Positions 10,701 through 20,547 of a DNA stretch of 64,000 nucleotides are shown piece after piece. Under the pieces are notes generated by a model that was not told the origin of the DNA, made no database searches, and was given only the letters and a program-made list of their open reading frames with translations. Position 1 is the stretch's first letter. The number at the start of each line of letters is the position of its first letter. The stretch is from Dipteronia dyeriana (lineage: Eukaryota > Streptophyta > Magnoliopsida > Sapindales > Sapindaceae). The stretch is from NCBI GenBank assembly GCA_032871835.1, contig CM065297.1:4266498-4330497 (forward strand). The letters run 5' to 3'. The position numbers and the translations under genes were made by a program.

Positions 10701-12426
10701 CCAGATCTGCCCATCCAGTATGTGGATCTTGTGTATGCTCATACATATGCGGCCTGAAGCCCTAAAATCCCCTGATCAATGCAAGTAACTCTCTGTGTTG
10801 TTGATATCGATCCTCCTCGCTCTTCCGGATCAACTCCAGCAACTCCCGGTGCTGTTGTTGTCGATCATCCTCACTCTTTCGGAGGGCTTCACGCAACTTG
10901 TTCAACTACTGTTCTAAACGGGCCTAAAATCATGCAACATTGTTAATACTAAAACAATCATGCGTCATCCGGTAAAAAAAAATTACCATCTCAACTTACC
11001 TCCCCATCAAGTCCAACGACTGCATGGGAATCCCCTGTATCGGTACCATTTTCTGGGGTGGTAAACTGAACCTTTCTACGCCTCACTCATCGAGGAGACA
11101 ACGAAGATCCGCCAGTGTCCATACAACTAAAATTTGGACCTGCACTTGTAGTCGGACCGCCACCCTCCTCATTGGGATAAACTGCACTTGTAGTCGGATC
11201 AGGGACAGTAGAAAGGTGAACCCTGTTGTCCTGCACATATGGGCTCCCCCCCTCACTTAGGCATATGAAGTACGGTGCCACCGCCTCAGCTATTGTGGGC
11301 ACGATTTTCATCCTCGCAGACATCTGAAAGCGTAGTTAGATGAATGTTATTGTTACTTATAGTAAGTAATATAACATATGATTAACAAATAAATTAATTA
11401 CCCTAGCACTAAAAATCTTGTCAAGCATTTTCCCTCTGGGTTGTTTCGTCAACTTCCACTTCAACATACGAGGAAAAAGGTCTATAACCCTTCGAGTCCC
11501 GAAATCGATGCCCAGTTGGGGGATCACCTCGAAAGCAAATATCTGCATCAAAGATAAGTATAGTTATAATCAAAAAATATTTTGGATTAGAAATGTAATG
11601 TACATGTTGGAAATCAAATTTCTTACCAAAAGGGCGTGTGATAGACCGTAGATGTTGTACCCCTCCACGGAATGTCCAACATCACCCTGTGACTGCTGGC
11701 GTATTTCCTCACGACGTCGCGGTAACGCATGCTTGAATGAAAATATAGAATGCCTATAGAAGTGGGCACCCCACGGAAACGCATCGAAAGCATTGAGGTC
11801 CTCTACTAACCTAAACTGCCAAACTGGAATCTTCAATCTCTTGTCCACCCTCATCAATATCCAGTTCAACATGTAAATAAGGCACAACTTCACAGTATTG
11901 TACGCTTGTTGAAACTCTCTGCGGGTAAGAACAACCCTCAAGTCATCCAACGATACCTCATCATGTGCAGGAAAGTACCGTTGATGTATGCCATTCTCAA
12001 CTGTAACATATATACTCATGTCCGGTACGACTCCAAAACATAATCCGGTGATGAGTCTAAATTCCACCTTCGAAAACCTGACCACATGGTTTCCTAACAA
12101 GAACCGCATCTCATCTGTGCCCGTCATGGTCCAACTCCCGCAACAGTAGCTGATGAATAACACCACCCAAAAACTTCAGCTCCCGGTGCATCGACATGAA
12201 ATGCCTAAAACAGGAGGCCATGAACCGACGCCGATCCTCAATCGAAAACTCTTCAGGGACCCGGTTAAGTGCATCGTCTATACGGGCGAGGGCTTCAAAA
12301 TGGTCGTGTCGGGTCAATTTTCCCTTGAACCAATCTCCCTCTGGAGTTTTAAGCAATTCCTTCAAGCTGCTAGTCATCTACAACGTCACAGAAACAATAC
12401 ATCAGTAAACTGCAAAAAAATTATAA

Positions 12427-13145
12427 AATATTCTCGATCGTTTGAAACAAAATCTCGATACTTTGAAAATATTCTCGATCCTTTGCAAAAGTTCTCGATC
12501 CTTTGAAAACGTTCTCGATCCTTTGCAAAAGTTCTCGATCCTTTCAAAAAGGTCTTGATCCTTTGCAGATAGTCTCGATTCTTTCAAATTAGTCTTGATC
12601 ATTTGAAAAACCTTTCGATCCTTTCAAATTAGTCTCGATCCGTCTCGATCCTTTGAAAAACCTCTCGATCCTTTGAAAAATCTTTTGATTAATTGAAAAA
12701 TCTTCTAGATCATTTTATAAAATCTCGACCCTTTCAAAAACATTCTGGATCGTTTATAAACATTCTCGATCCTTTGAAAAACCTGTTGATTTTTTGAAAA
12801 ATCTTCTCGATCATTTTAAAAAATCTCGACCCTTTCAAAAACATTATCGATCATTAGAAAAAATTCTCGATCCTTTGAAAATAGTCTCGATCCTTTGAAA
12901 AACCTCTCGATTCTTTGAAAATTCTTCTTGATCATTTTATAAAATCTCTATCACTTTGAAAAACATTATCGATCGTTAGGAAAATATTCTCGATCGTTTA
13001 AAACAATTTCTCACTGCTTTAAAAATATTCTCGATGCTTTTAAAATGTTCTCTATCCTTTGAGAAATAATCTCGATCGTATGATAAATTTTCTCGAATCT
13101 TTCAATAAAATTTCCTAGATTTCGCTTGAAATATTATCGATTTAT
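12427..13145. repeat. 18-20 bp minisatellite (TTCTCGATCCTTTGAAAA)
   Basis: About 35-40 imperfect units of the form TTCTCGATCCTTTGAAAA with 1-3 bp spacer variation. It occupies most of the first intron of the DUF1985/Ulp1 gene, between the donor near 13338 and the acceptor TTGTAG before 12377. Units keep the core CTCGATCNTTT while spacers vary, which suggests repeated local amplification followed by drift. Confidence 0.92.
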
Positions 13146-13385
13146 TATTATTTTTTAAAAAAAAATGCTCTATACCACAATTTCATCTTCCTCATAACAT
13201 ATTCAATCTCATTTCAAACCCAAACCAAAACCATAACCATTTTAAACCTTAATCTACAATTTTAATCAACAGAACAAGTCTAAAATGCAATGATAAGCTA
13301 TCAACAACAAATCGAGAAATAAAACAAACTGAACTTACCTATGTCAATCGCTGCGAAATGTACTGTATTCCCGTTCCGGTCAATA

Positions 13386-13428
13386 AGCTGTCGATTTTCT
13401 CGCCGTCGATTTTCTCGCCGTCGATTTT
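13386..13428. repeat. 15-bp tandem repeat in the first exon
   Basis: Nearly three copies of GTCGATTTTCTCGCC (plus strand) in the presumed 5' untranslated exon of the DUF1985/Ulp1 gene. It shares the TCTCG core with the intronic minisatellite. Confidence 0.8.
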
Positions 13429-13639
13429 GTTGTCATCGCTTTCTTTCTCACTGTTGCTTTTCTTAGACTCACAAAACGACAACTTTCTCTCTTTTTCAAT
13501 TTTGTCGGGGTATTCTCGTCTCTTTACGTTAAATGATGTCTTTTAAACTTACATTACTAAACTGATGATATTTGCACAACACCCCTCTGAAATAGTGCCA
13601 TTTATTTTTCGAGCCCATTTCCAATATGTCTAGACCATC

Positions 13640-14975
13640 CATATTAAATTTTGTAATATTTGTAGCTGTAGAGAAATTATTAAAAATCGGAGATCAGAGG
13701 ATGGTCAATTGTATTAGCAAGAAACTAGATTTCTAAGTTTAGTTTTATATATGTGAAGTTTGTGTTGATTTACCTTACTGTGATGATAAGGTTATGACAG
13801 TAAATCAATTTGTAAATTGATAGGTTTGAGTGACGCTTGAGCTTCTAGAGCTAGAGTCGATTTGTTCCTGTCCGAGGTAAGTAAATTTATTCATGGTGTT
13901 TTACGTATCAAATTACCAAATTACTGTTTTCTTTATTGTATTTTACTGTAGTATATTTGTCAAAGATATTACTGATTTTGATTAAGTATTTAAGTTGTTT
14001 AAGAATGTACATAAACCGTTTTTGAAATTGATCTATTTCTTATATACTGTCAAATACATTTTGCTTAATATTATCTATAATGATATAGTTTTACTAAACT
14101 ACTACTACTACTACTATCTTATATTATTTAAACTCAAATAGTTTTACAAAAATACCACTGTTATATTTTTTATATAACAAATGTTACTGTTACCGTTACC
14201 GCTACCGTTTATATTGTTATATGAAAATATCGTTGAGTTAAATATATGTGAATTTATAAAATAAAAAAGAACCGTTTTGGCTCATCGTTCCATAGTTACT
14301 GTTATTGTTACTGACCTAGCTGGGATTCCGTGTGCACACATACTGTTACTGCAGCGTCACACGGGAAATTATGACATACTGTTGCCGCGTCACACGGGTA
14401 CTTGTGACTCGGTGGAACATGAGCTAACTGATATATCGAATACTTGTTATTACTATATATAAATGTGTATACTGTGTTTTAAATGAAGTTTTTGTTCACT
14501 ACTTTGTTTATTATTAATGTTTGTGAAAATGATACTGAGTTTAACAGTTAAAAACATTGTTTATACTATGGTATGTAATTGTATTTTTCATCGATATCAA
14601 TTGTCATGCATGAATTTATTTACCGAGTTGACGGCTCACCCCTCATCACCACCATTTTACAGAGTAGTACCGGTTTATGTGAGATAGGTACTTAGAGTCA
14701 AGAATTTGCTTCAGTACCGGATTTGATCGTTAGAGTCTATTTTCTTATATCATGTTACCTTGAGAACATTGTTAGTTTTACCTTATTGGATCTTTTGTAT
14801 TGTAAGGATTGGGTTTTATTAAACGGTTATTTTGGAGGTTACATTTGAATTATTTATGAACACATCCTTTCTTTTGTGAATGTTTTCAGTCTTTATAGTT
14901 GGTAAGCTTGGAAGATTTACAGATTTATGACCGAGTATCATCCTAATCCGTTGGTATCGGATTTGGGGTGTTACA
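13640..14975 (-). repeat. Solo-LTR-like block, related to the long LTR family
   Basis: Ends GGGGTGTTACA at 14975, like the complete solo LTR at 28537, and shares with it the internal motif ACCGAGTTG followed by GCTCACCCCT. In the minus-strand reading it therefore starts TGTAACACCCC. The other edge is not resolved; 13640 is approximate. A (CTA)n-like tract lies near 14098-14116. No genes are visible. Confidence 0.6.
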
Positions 14976-15440
14976 TGAGATCAATATTTTTAGTATTTTA
15001 TGACAAAATTGATTTTCCAGACATTTTAGTGATATTTATAAATAACTTGAACTCAAAATTATCTTGTCATCTACCTTAATACTTTCTAGACATTTCTCTC
15101 TCACTCAAAATCATCTTCAGCTTCCTCAACCTCAACACCCCCATCAAAATTTCAACATAAATTTTCAGTTTCCTCAACTTTCATACCTTATCAGATCTTC
15201 CATACCCTATCAGATCTTCAGGTTGGACAGGTTGTGGTCCACGGATGAGTGATTGGTGATATGAGATTGGAGATAGACGGGTGGAGTAGTGCAACAATTT
15301 TACTTTTTTTTTTTTACTTTTTCATAGAACAGATGTTGAATAATGATTCATAATCTTGACATCTTTATTATTGTTCATGCTCATTTGATAGGTGTAAATA
15401 ATGGTTTATTTATACATAAATTGTAATGACTAGTGTGAAT
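14976..15440. other. Intergenic, no gene recognised
   Basis: AT-rich sequence with a T-tract near 15302-15314 and pyrimidine-rich stretches. I see no coding similarity, LTR terminus or RNA gene. Confidence 0.5.
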
Positions 15441-16690
15441 AAAGATATAGTTGTTTTATTAATATATATCAATGTTCTAGTAAGTGTTAGACGCTAGTCG
15501 AACAGAGATCCAGCGCCTAGCGCCTAGGCCGATTAGTTGGTGATTAATCGGAAAACACAATTATATAAAAATTTCAATTATCAAATCCTAAGAAAATTCT
15601 TTCCAAATCCACAAAGGCTTGATTAGTAAATTATCAATCAAATTCAATCAAAAACCAATCAAAATCCCCTGACACCCAATGAATTGCAATCACAAACCAA
15701 TTCAAATACAAACAAAAACAAGTTACCAAACTAATTGATAAAAATGACAAATTGGAAATTCTAACAAACATTAACAAGTTAACAAACTAATTGATAAAAA
15801 ATTAAAAACTAACAATTTTTGTATATATTTTCTAATTTTCTTTCATTACGTTTGACAATTGCCAAATCAAAATTGATTATTCAATTTATGTCATTGATCA
15901 CGTACTCAAGCCGAAGAATCATGACGTGTCGGTGTCACCAACTATCAACTACTAGCTACTTAATTTGTTGCCAATCTTTAATTTTACCCAATCAAATTAT
16001 CCAATTGAAGATGAAGGGAACAAATTGGTTTTGATTTGTACCAATCTTTAATTATCCAATTGAAGATGAAGGAAATAAATTGGTTTTGGTTTGTAAGTTG
16101 TAAGAACTAAGAAGTAAGGCATTGAAATTAAAAACAAGGTTTTTTTTTTTTGACCGGCTAGTCTTAGTCAATGGCTTTGACTTTACCTGGCGCCTAGCCG
16201 ATTAGTCGTTGCCTTGCACGATTAATCAGAGACTGTGGAATGAAGCCGATTTTGGCCAATTCTCCTCAGTAACTAGCCGTCTAAAGGAATTGAGGCGATT
16301 AATCGGCCGTTTAGACTGATTTCTAGAACACTGATATATATATATATAATGGTTTTCTAGTAAGGACGTCCTGAAATTATAAGTTAAGGGCATTCAATCA
16401 CAACCATATATATTGGGTGTGGGTATTCGTTAATGTGTAGAGAAAATTGAATACTGCCACCAACTCTTACAAATCCATATTTATAAAAGTCCAAAAAGTC
16501 TTGAAATATAGTCAAGATAATCCTAATAGTCTATAAATAAAGCCAAAGAATCTTTCAAAATTCTAAAAGTCTAGTCCATATAATCATAATAATTCTAACA
16601 ATATAATCATAATTATCCTAATAATCCTATAGTGTTACAAATTTATAAGATTCTTGCACCCTAAAATTGTCCATTAAAATCTCAATCTAA
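15441..16690 (-). repeat. Dispersed repeat R1, copy A (interrupted)
   Basis: In inverted orientation this matches 41386-41812. The outer end reads GGTGTATTAGATTGAGATT on the minus strand, against GGTGTATTGGATTGGGATT in copy B; the interior shares ATTAGGATTATCTTGACT and the TATAAATATGGATTT region. Copy A is split by the 864-bp hAT element at 15470-16333. R1 looks like a non-autonomous TIR element or a short LTR; I cannot decide which. Confidence 0.75.
15470..16333. mobile_element. Non-autonomous hAT-like element
   Basis: Terminal inverted repeats CAATGTTCTAG and CTAGAACACTG, flanked on both sides by the 8-bp direct repeat ATATATAT (15462-15469 and 16334-16341), the hAT-typical target duplication. 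Subterminal regions are rich in GCGCCTAG and GATTAATCGG motifs in both orientations. There is no transposase. The R1 copy at 41386-41812 is continuous at the matching site and serves as the empty allele. Because the duplication is in TA-rich sequence, its exact length is slightly ambiguous. Confidence 0.85.
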
Positions 16691-16889
16691 TACACCGTCT
16701 ATACATACTAAAATGTAAAGTTTCTAGAATAATATCACTCGTTCGATGATGTATTGATATACATAAGCATTGTTGGCCTTTTCCAGCAACAATGTTGCTG
16801 ACAGCAGAGCTATATATCTGTGGATAATGTGCTTCCACATTGATTTAGGCCCATTTGTTTGTGTCTGTTCCAGCTACTGTATTTTGGTA
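16691..16889. repeat. UGT-upstream-type segment, copy P2
   Basis: About 200 bp matching copy P3 upstream of UGT-A through to CTGTATTTT, and matching P1 for its first 113 bp. It begins directly at the end of repeat R1. If it marks a former UGT promoter on the minus strand, the gene body that should lie below 16691 has been replaced by R1 and the hAT element. Confidence 0.75.
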
Positions 16890-17333
16890 TATGCCAAGCC
16901 CCATAGGACAAGGAACTAAGGCGTGGATTTTCATGATGGGACTTCATTTGCTTATTTTGGTATTGCTAAGCTTGATAGACTCATAACTAAACCACCATAA
17001 GAAAGCTGGAACCCCTTCAATGTTGCATATGCGAAAAAGCAATACCAAATTCCCAGATATGCATAAACGGTAAGCCAGAATTGCAGTAGAAATTAGAAGA
17101 AATAGAAAGATATGTACACTGCAGGTTACACTTGATTGCATTCACTAAATAAAATTGTACGCATAATATCATAATATATGATTAATGTGTACAGCAGTGA
17201 ACAAAAGGCATCATGTGTGGATTATATTTACACAATTTGCTCAAAAAAGCTAAACAGAAAAGACCATTGATATTGAGAAAACTGAAAAATAAGCAGTGAT
17301 CTTATGAAGAGAATATGAAATAAAGAAAACTTA
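16890..17333. other. Intergenic, 3' flank of UGT-A
   Basis: Sequence between the P2 segment and the UGT-A stop codon. It should hold the UGT-A 3' untranslated region and polyadenylation signal. I see no further gene; a 65-residue minus-strand frame at 16944-17141 has no recognisable domain. Confidence 0.5.
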
Positions 17334-18824
17334 TCAATCACATTTGTAAAGTTGGTCACCACCACTATGTGCTCGTTGCATGATGTCTTGGATTAACTGT
17401 TCCATATTGATGTAAGAGGATCCACCTTTTTCTGTTGCTCTATTTGCAATCACTCCAAGCTCTCTGGCTCTTCTTCTTCTCTCATCTCTTTCCTCTCCAT
17501 CATCCATGAGTTCATGTACAGCTATTTCGACATCTTCCTTCTTCACCAACACCCCAATCTTCTCTTCCTGCCCATGAGTTAATGGAGTTTCCACTCCAAT
17601 CCTCACACCAATCTTTAAAACATGCACTATCAACTTCTCATTGCAGAATTGGTCTGCAAACAATGGCCATGTAAGCATTGACAAACCAGCAGATATACCT
17701 TCCACTGAAGAATTCCAGCCACAATGTGTTAAGAACCCACCAATTGAAGTGTGTGACAATAAAAGTACTTGAGGCGCCCAACCGCGGATCAAAAAGCCTC
17801 TCTCTTTGATCCTCTCTTCAAAATTTTGCTTTAAGAACCACTTTTCTAATTCGTCTGATGTATTATTATTTCCCCTTATAACCCAAATAAATGGTTTCTT
17901 TGATGCTTCTAAGCCTAAACCAAGCTCTATCTGTTGTGAAGTTGTTAAGTTAGATATACTTCCAAGACAAACATAGAGTACAGAACTTGGTTGCTGCGAA
18001 TCAAGCCACTTTAAGCATTCAGACTCATCCGTTGAGGCCTTGTTACCTCTCTCAACCTTATCTATGGTGTCTTTGTTGCATAAGGAAACAGGACCAACAC
18101 ACCAGACCCTTCCACTTTTGACTTTCTTGAATTCCTTGACATATCCAGCCTCTAACTCTTCAAAGGTATTTATAATAACCCCATATGAAATCTGTTCAGC
18201 TGCTAAAAGTTTGTCACCAAAATCTTTCATTGCTCCAGACATGACCATTGGCAGTTGAGCTATAGTAATTTCAATTTTATCAGGCAATCCAGGAATGATG
18301 AAGTATTCTGATTCTGAGCTAACATTCTCATGAATTTTGGAACTATGCAAAATATGCCAACACAAGAGACAGAAGCAAGAAAATCCATGGAAAGCAATTC
18401 TTGGAACATTGAACTTACTAGCAGTTTCCGTGGTCCATGGAAAGCACATGTCTGAGATTATGCAGCTTGGAGGAGGTGTTATTTGCTCCAACAACTTTTC
18501 TAATGGAAGTTGCAGCATGGTTAGTGCATTGATGAAGTTGATTATCAAGTCCATCGAAGGAATCAAGTCGACATTCTCACAGCCATCCGGTAATCCTGCT
18601 TTTTGAGTTGGAAACTCCAGTTCATTTACTCGGATTTGTAGGCCTGAACTTATGGCACGAGCAAGAATGTTTTTGAAGCGGGCTGCATTGACTGGTGTTG
18701 TGAATATAGTGACAATAGCACCTTGTTGAGCCAACAGTTTAGCGATGTCTACCATGGGAATCAAGTGGCCTTGAGCAAAGAAAGGAAGCATGATAAAGTG
18801 GAGCTGGTTAGCTTGTGAATCCAT
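17334..18824 (-). CDS. UGT-A: UDP-glycosyltransferase, UGT73 type
   Basis: Intact 496-residue family-1 glycosyltransferase in one exon, the usual length for plant UGTs. It should transfer sugar from UDP-sugar to a small lipophilic acceptor in the cytosol. The N-terminal acceptor domain opens MDSQANQLHFIMLPFFAQGH with the catalytic His at residue 20, and its partner Asp is D125 (IISDMCFPW). The C-terminal donor domain holds a full 44-residue PSPG box (W349-Q392) with HCGWNSSVEG and a final Gln, a residue usually linked to UDP-glucose preference. Odd: AGLSMLTWPLF has Ser where nearly all family members have Pro. It lies in tandem, same strand, with UGT-B and two UGT remnants. Subfamily looks UGT73C-like; acceptor unknown (flavonoids, triterpenoids and hormones are all known for this clade). 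Confidence 0.93.
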   Translation of the reverse strand: MDSQANQLHFIMLPFFAQGHLIPMVDIAKLLAQQGAIVTIFTTPVNAARFKNILARAISSGLQIRVNELEFPTQKAGLPDGCENVDLIPSMDLIINFINALTMLQLPLEKLLEQITPPPSCIISDMCFPWTTETASKFNVPRIAFHGFSCFCLLCWHILHSSKIHENVSSESEYFIIPGLPDKIEITIAQLPMVMSGAMKDFGDKLLAAEQISYGVIINTFEELEAGYVKEFKKVKSGRVWCVGPVSLCNKDTIDKVERGNKASTDESECLKWLDSQQPSSVLYVCLGSISNLTTSQQIELGLGLEASKKPFIWVIRGNNNTSDELEKWFLKQNFEERIKERGFLIRGWAPQVLLLSHTSIGGFLTHCGWNSSVEGISAGLSMLTWPLFADQFCNEKLIVHVLKIGVRIGVETPLTHGQEEKIGVLVKKEDVEIAVHELMDDGEERDERRRRARELGVIANRATEKGGSSYINMEQLIQDIMQRAHSGGDQLYKCD

Positions 18825-18865
18825 GTCTCAATGTGTGTGTGAAAGCCACTTGGCTTTCCTCTTAA
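18825..18865 (-). promoter_or_regulatory. 5' leader of UGT-A with small palindrome
   Basis: Upstream of the ATG (18824) the leader contains GAAAGCCACTTGGCTTTC, a hairpin with 8-bp arms and a 2-nt centre, plus a short TGTGTGTG tract. The similar leader at 34184-34240 keeps the TGTGTGTG-like part but has lost the palindrome. No confident TATA box can be fixed; TATGTATAGA lies about 45-55 bp from the ATG. Confidence 0.45.
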
Positions 18866-19037
18866 TCTATACATACCAAAATGCAAAGTTTCTATGTCGA
18901 TGATATACATAAGCATTGTTGGCCTTTTCCAGCAACAATGTTGCTGACAGCAGAGCTATATGTTTGTGGATAATGTGCTTCCACATTGATTTAGGTCCAT
19001 TTGTTTCTGTCTGTTCCAGCCACTGTATTTTTCAGAG
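18866..19037 (-). promoter_or_regulatory. UGT-A upstream segment, copy P3
   Basis: Lies about 40-210 bp upstream of the UGT-A start codon, so it probably includes core promoter or leader sequence. It is shared with P1 and P2 but lacks about 22 bp near CACTCGTTCGATGATG that both others have. The CATTGTTG...CAACAATG hairpin is conserved. Shared sequence ends at CTGTATTTT. Confidence 0.6.
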
Positions 19038-19261
19038 CTACACATGAGAGTTAACGTGTGGATACGAGTAGATTAGGAGAAAAGAAGGTGTTAGAAGGTA
19101 AGGAATCTAGAAGACGGCCTCCATTTGAACATGATGGGTTGCTACAAGAGATATTCCAAACTTGTAGTTGCGGTTCTCATTTCTCTTGTTCATTTAGATT
19201 TTTAGTCTTTGATTGTTATATACAATAGATATCCCTCTCTGCCATCTTAATAGTGACTTGG

Positions 19262-19378
19262 TTTTTTTTTTTTTTTATTTATAACGGAGAAAATTTATAT
19301 AAAAAGCAAACAAGCAACCAACTGAAAACAATTCGGCTCAAGCCAAACAAAATAAACCGGAAACCAGTTATGCCCAAA
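19262..19378 (-). mobile_element. LINE 3' end with poly(A)
   Basis: On the minus strand the sequence runs from a tail segment typical of plant L1 3' ends (TTATATAAATTTTCTCCGTT) into a poly(A) of about 17 (seen as T at 19261-19277). It replaces the last part of the neighbouring UGT pseudogene, whose frame stays open through it ([17 protein letters not shown]). Target duplication not clear. Confidence 0.55.
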
Positions 19379-20083
19379 CCACCTTGCTCAATAGCACATC
19401 TTGCCTCTCTTTGTGTCCCTCTATCCATTACCTTCTGTATAGCATCTTTCACTTGCTCTGTCTTCATCAACAGCCCATACTTGTCTTCCAATCCCCATGT
19501 CACAGCAGCCTCAACTCCTACACTTGCACCAATTCCTAGTACCTCCACAACCAACTTCTCATTAATAAATTGCTCTGCAAACAATGGACATGTTATCAGT
19601 GGCACTCCAGCAGGCACTCCATCTAACATTGAATTCCAACTACAATTTGTCAAGAACCCTCCAATTGATGGATGAGACAATACCAAAACCTGAGGGGCCC
19701 AACCGCGAATCACAAGTCTGTTTTCTTTTATTCTCTCTTCAAACCCTTCTTGTAGGATCCACTTCTCTAATCCTAATGATTTCTCTCCTCCTCTTATAAC
19801 CCAGATGAATGGTTTTATCGAAGCCTCTAGACCGAGTCCAAGTTCTATAAGTTGACAAGTAGTGAGGCACATATACTTCCAAGACAAGCATAAACTACAG
19901 AGCAATGTTTCCTTGAGTCAAGCCAATTCAAGCACAGTTTCTCATCCACGGAGGCCTTTTCACCTCTCTCAGCTTTGTCCAATTTCAACTTGTTGCAAGC
20001 TGATACCGGTCCAATACACCAAACATTATTGCCTTGAACCCTTTTATATTCTTTGACATATTCTGTTTCCAACTCTTCGAAAG
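19379..20083 (-). pseudogene. UGT pseudogene C (middle and donor domain only)
   Basis: Minus-strand UGT73-type remnant. It begins in the middle of the enzyme (TFEELETEYVKEYKRVQG), reads through [12 protein letters not shown] and [10 protein letters not shown], shifts frame near 19865, then continues [19 protein letters not shown] to the PSPG box. The N-terminal acceptor half with catalytic His and Asp is absent. The PSPG box is damaged: [12 protein letters not shown] replaces the usual [12 protein letters not shown], losing the His and Gly that contact UDP. The C-terminus stops at CAIEQGG and runs into a LINE tail. It sits between UGT-A and UGT-B on the same strand, so it is most likely a tandem duplicate. 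Confidence 0.92.
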
Positions 20084-20097
20084 TTTGACAACTTAAA

Positions 20098-20360
20098 AAT
20101 AGCTTATTCTAAATCACGAAATGGTAGAATTTTGAATGTAATGTTCTTCCTTTTGAGCCTACCCAGGAAAGCAAGTACATCGTTCAGTCTCTCGGGAAAT
20201 ATTAGATTGTTTCCTGGAATTTACTTGATTCATGATATCTTTAAGTACAAGAGCAATGTTTAGGTTAGAATATCCCCCATCTTCAACAGCTGCCATTGCC
20301 AACTTTCCAAGCTCTCTGGCTCTTTCCCTTCTCTCGTCGGCTTCCTTTTCTTGATGCTAG
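20098..20360 (-). pseudogene. UGT 3'-end fragment D (duplicate of UGT-B tail)
   Basis: About 50 codons matching the last residues of UGT-B ([19 protein letters not shown], then NLNIALVLKDIMNQVNSRK), followed by sequence matching the UGT-B 3' flank (GGTAGAAT...GTAATGTTCTTCC). The matching UGT-B region is about 20465-20705. Only the gene tail is present; the stop codon position is altered and the frame runs on. Together with fragment C upstream it forms an incomplete gene with a gap, so either two events or one deletion produced the pair. Confidence 0.85.
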
Positions 20361-20547
20361 CAAATTCATGTGAATAGTAGAATTCATAATTATAATAATT
20401 AGAAGTAATCTACAGCAACTTTAAGAAAATAAAGATTAATTGCATTACCTTTTAATACAAATATAGCTTATTTAAAATGGTAGAATATTGAAATGTAATG
20501 TTCTTCCGAGCCTACTGAAAAAAACAAGTACATTGTTCATGAGTCTC

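Larger units (their letters stand above)
9390..13545 (-). pseudogene. DUF1985/Ulp1-like protease gene of a MULE-type transposon (KAONASHI-like), decayed
   Basis: Multi-exon minus-strand gene. A 5' exon ends at a GTAAGT donor near 13338. Exon 2 (about 12377-11627) holds the DUF1985 domain: LLRELDHDG, a frameshift near 12112, then TDEMRFLLGNHVVRFSKVEF, LITGLCFG, PWGAHFYRHSIFSFKHAL and YNIYGLSHALL. Exon 3 (11542-11402) continues IFAFEVIPQLGIDFGTRRVI. Exon 4 is 11323-11000. Exon 5 (from 10923) encodes two 18-residue charged repeats (RKSEDDRQQQHRELLELI) and a Pro/Ser-rich low-complexity part. Near 9400-9500 the C48 protease signature GRQHWLLVIVDLTCGKMFIV appears with catalytic His (HW) and Asp (VDP). 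The Gln and Cys half of the catalytic site is missing. Such genes are known as cargo of Mutator-like elements. No TIRs found. Confidence 0.75.

Noticed and set aside
12402..12602. Minus-strand 66-residue repetitive frame
   Set aside because: It is only the translated minisatellite, within an intron defined by a GTAAGT donor and a TTGTAG acceptor.
12427..13145. CRISPR-like array
   Set aside because: Regular short repeats, but there is no constant repeat with unique spacers of fixed length, and the context is a plant intron.
19584..19799. Plus-strand frames opposite the UGT genes (also 18040-18606, 20488-20823, 21389-21973)
   Set aside because: Antisense shadows of the UGT coding sequence; no independent domains.
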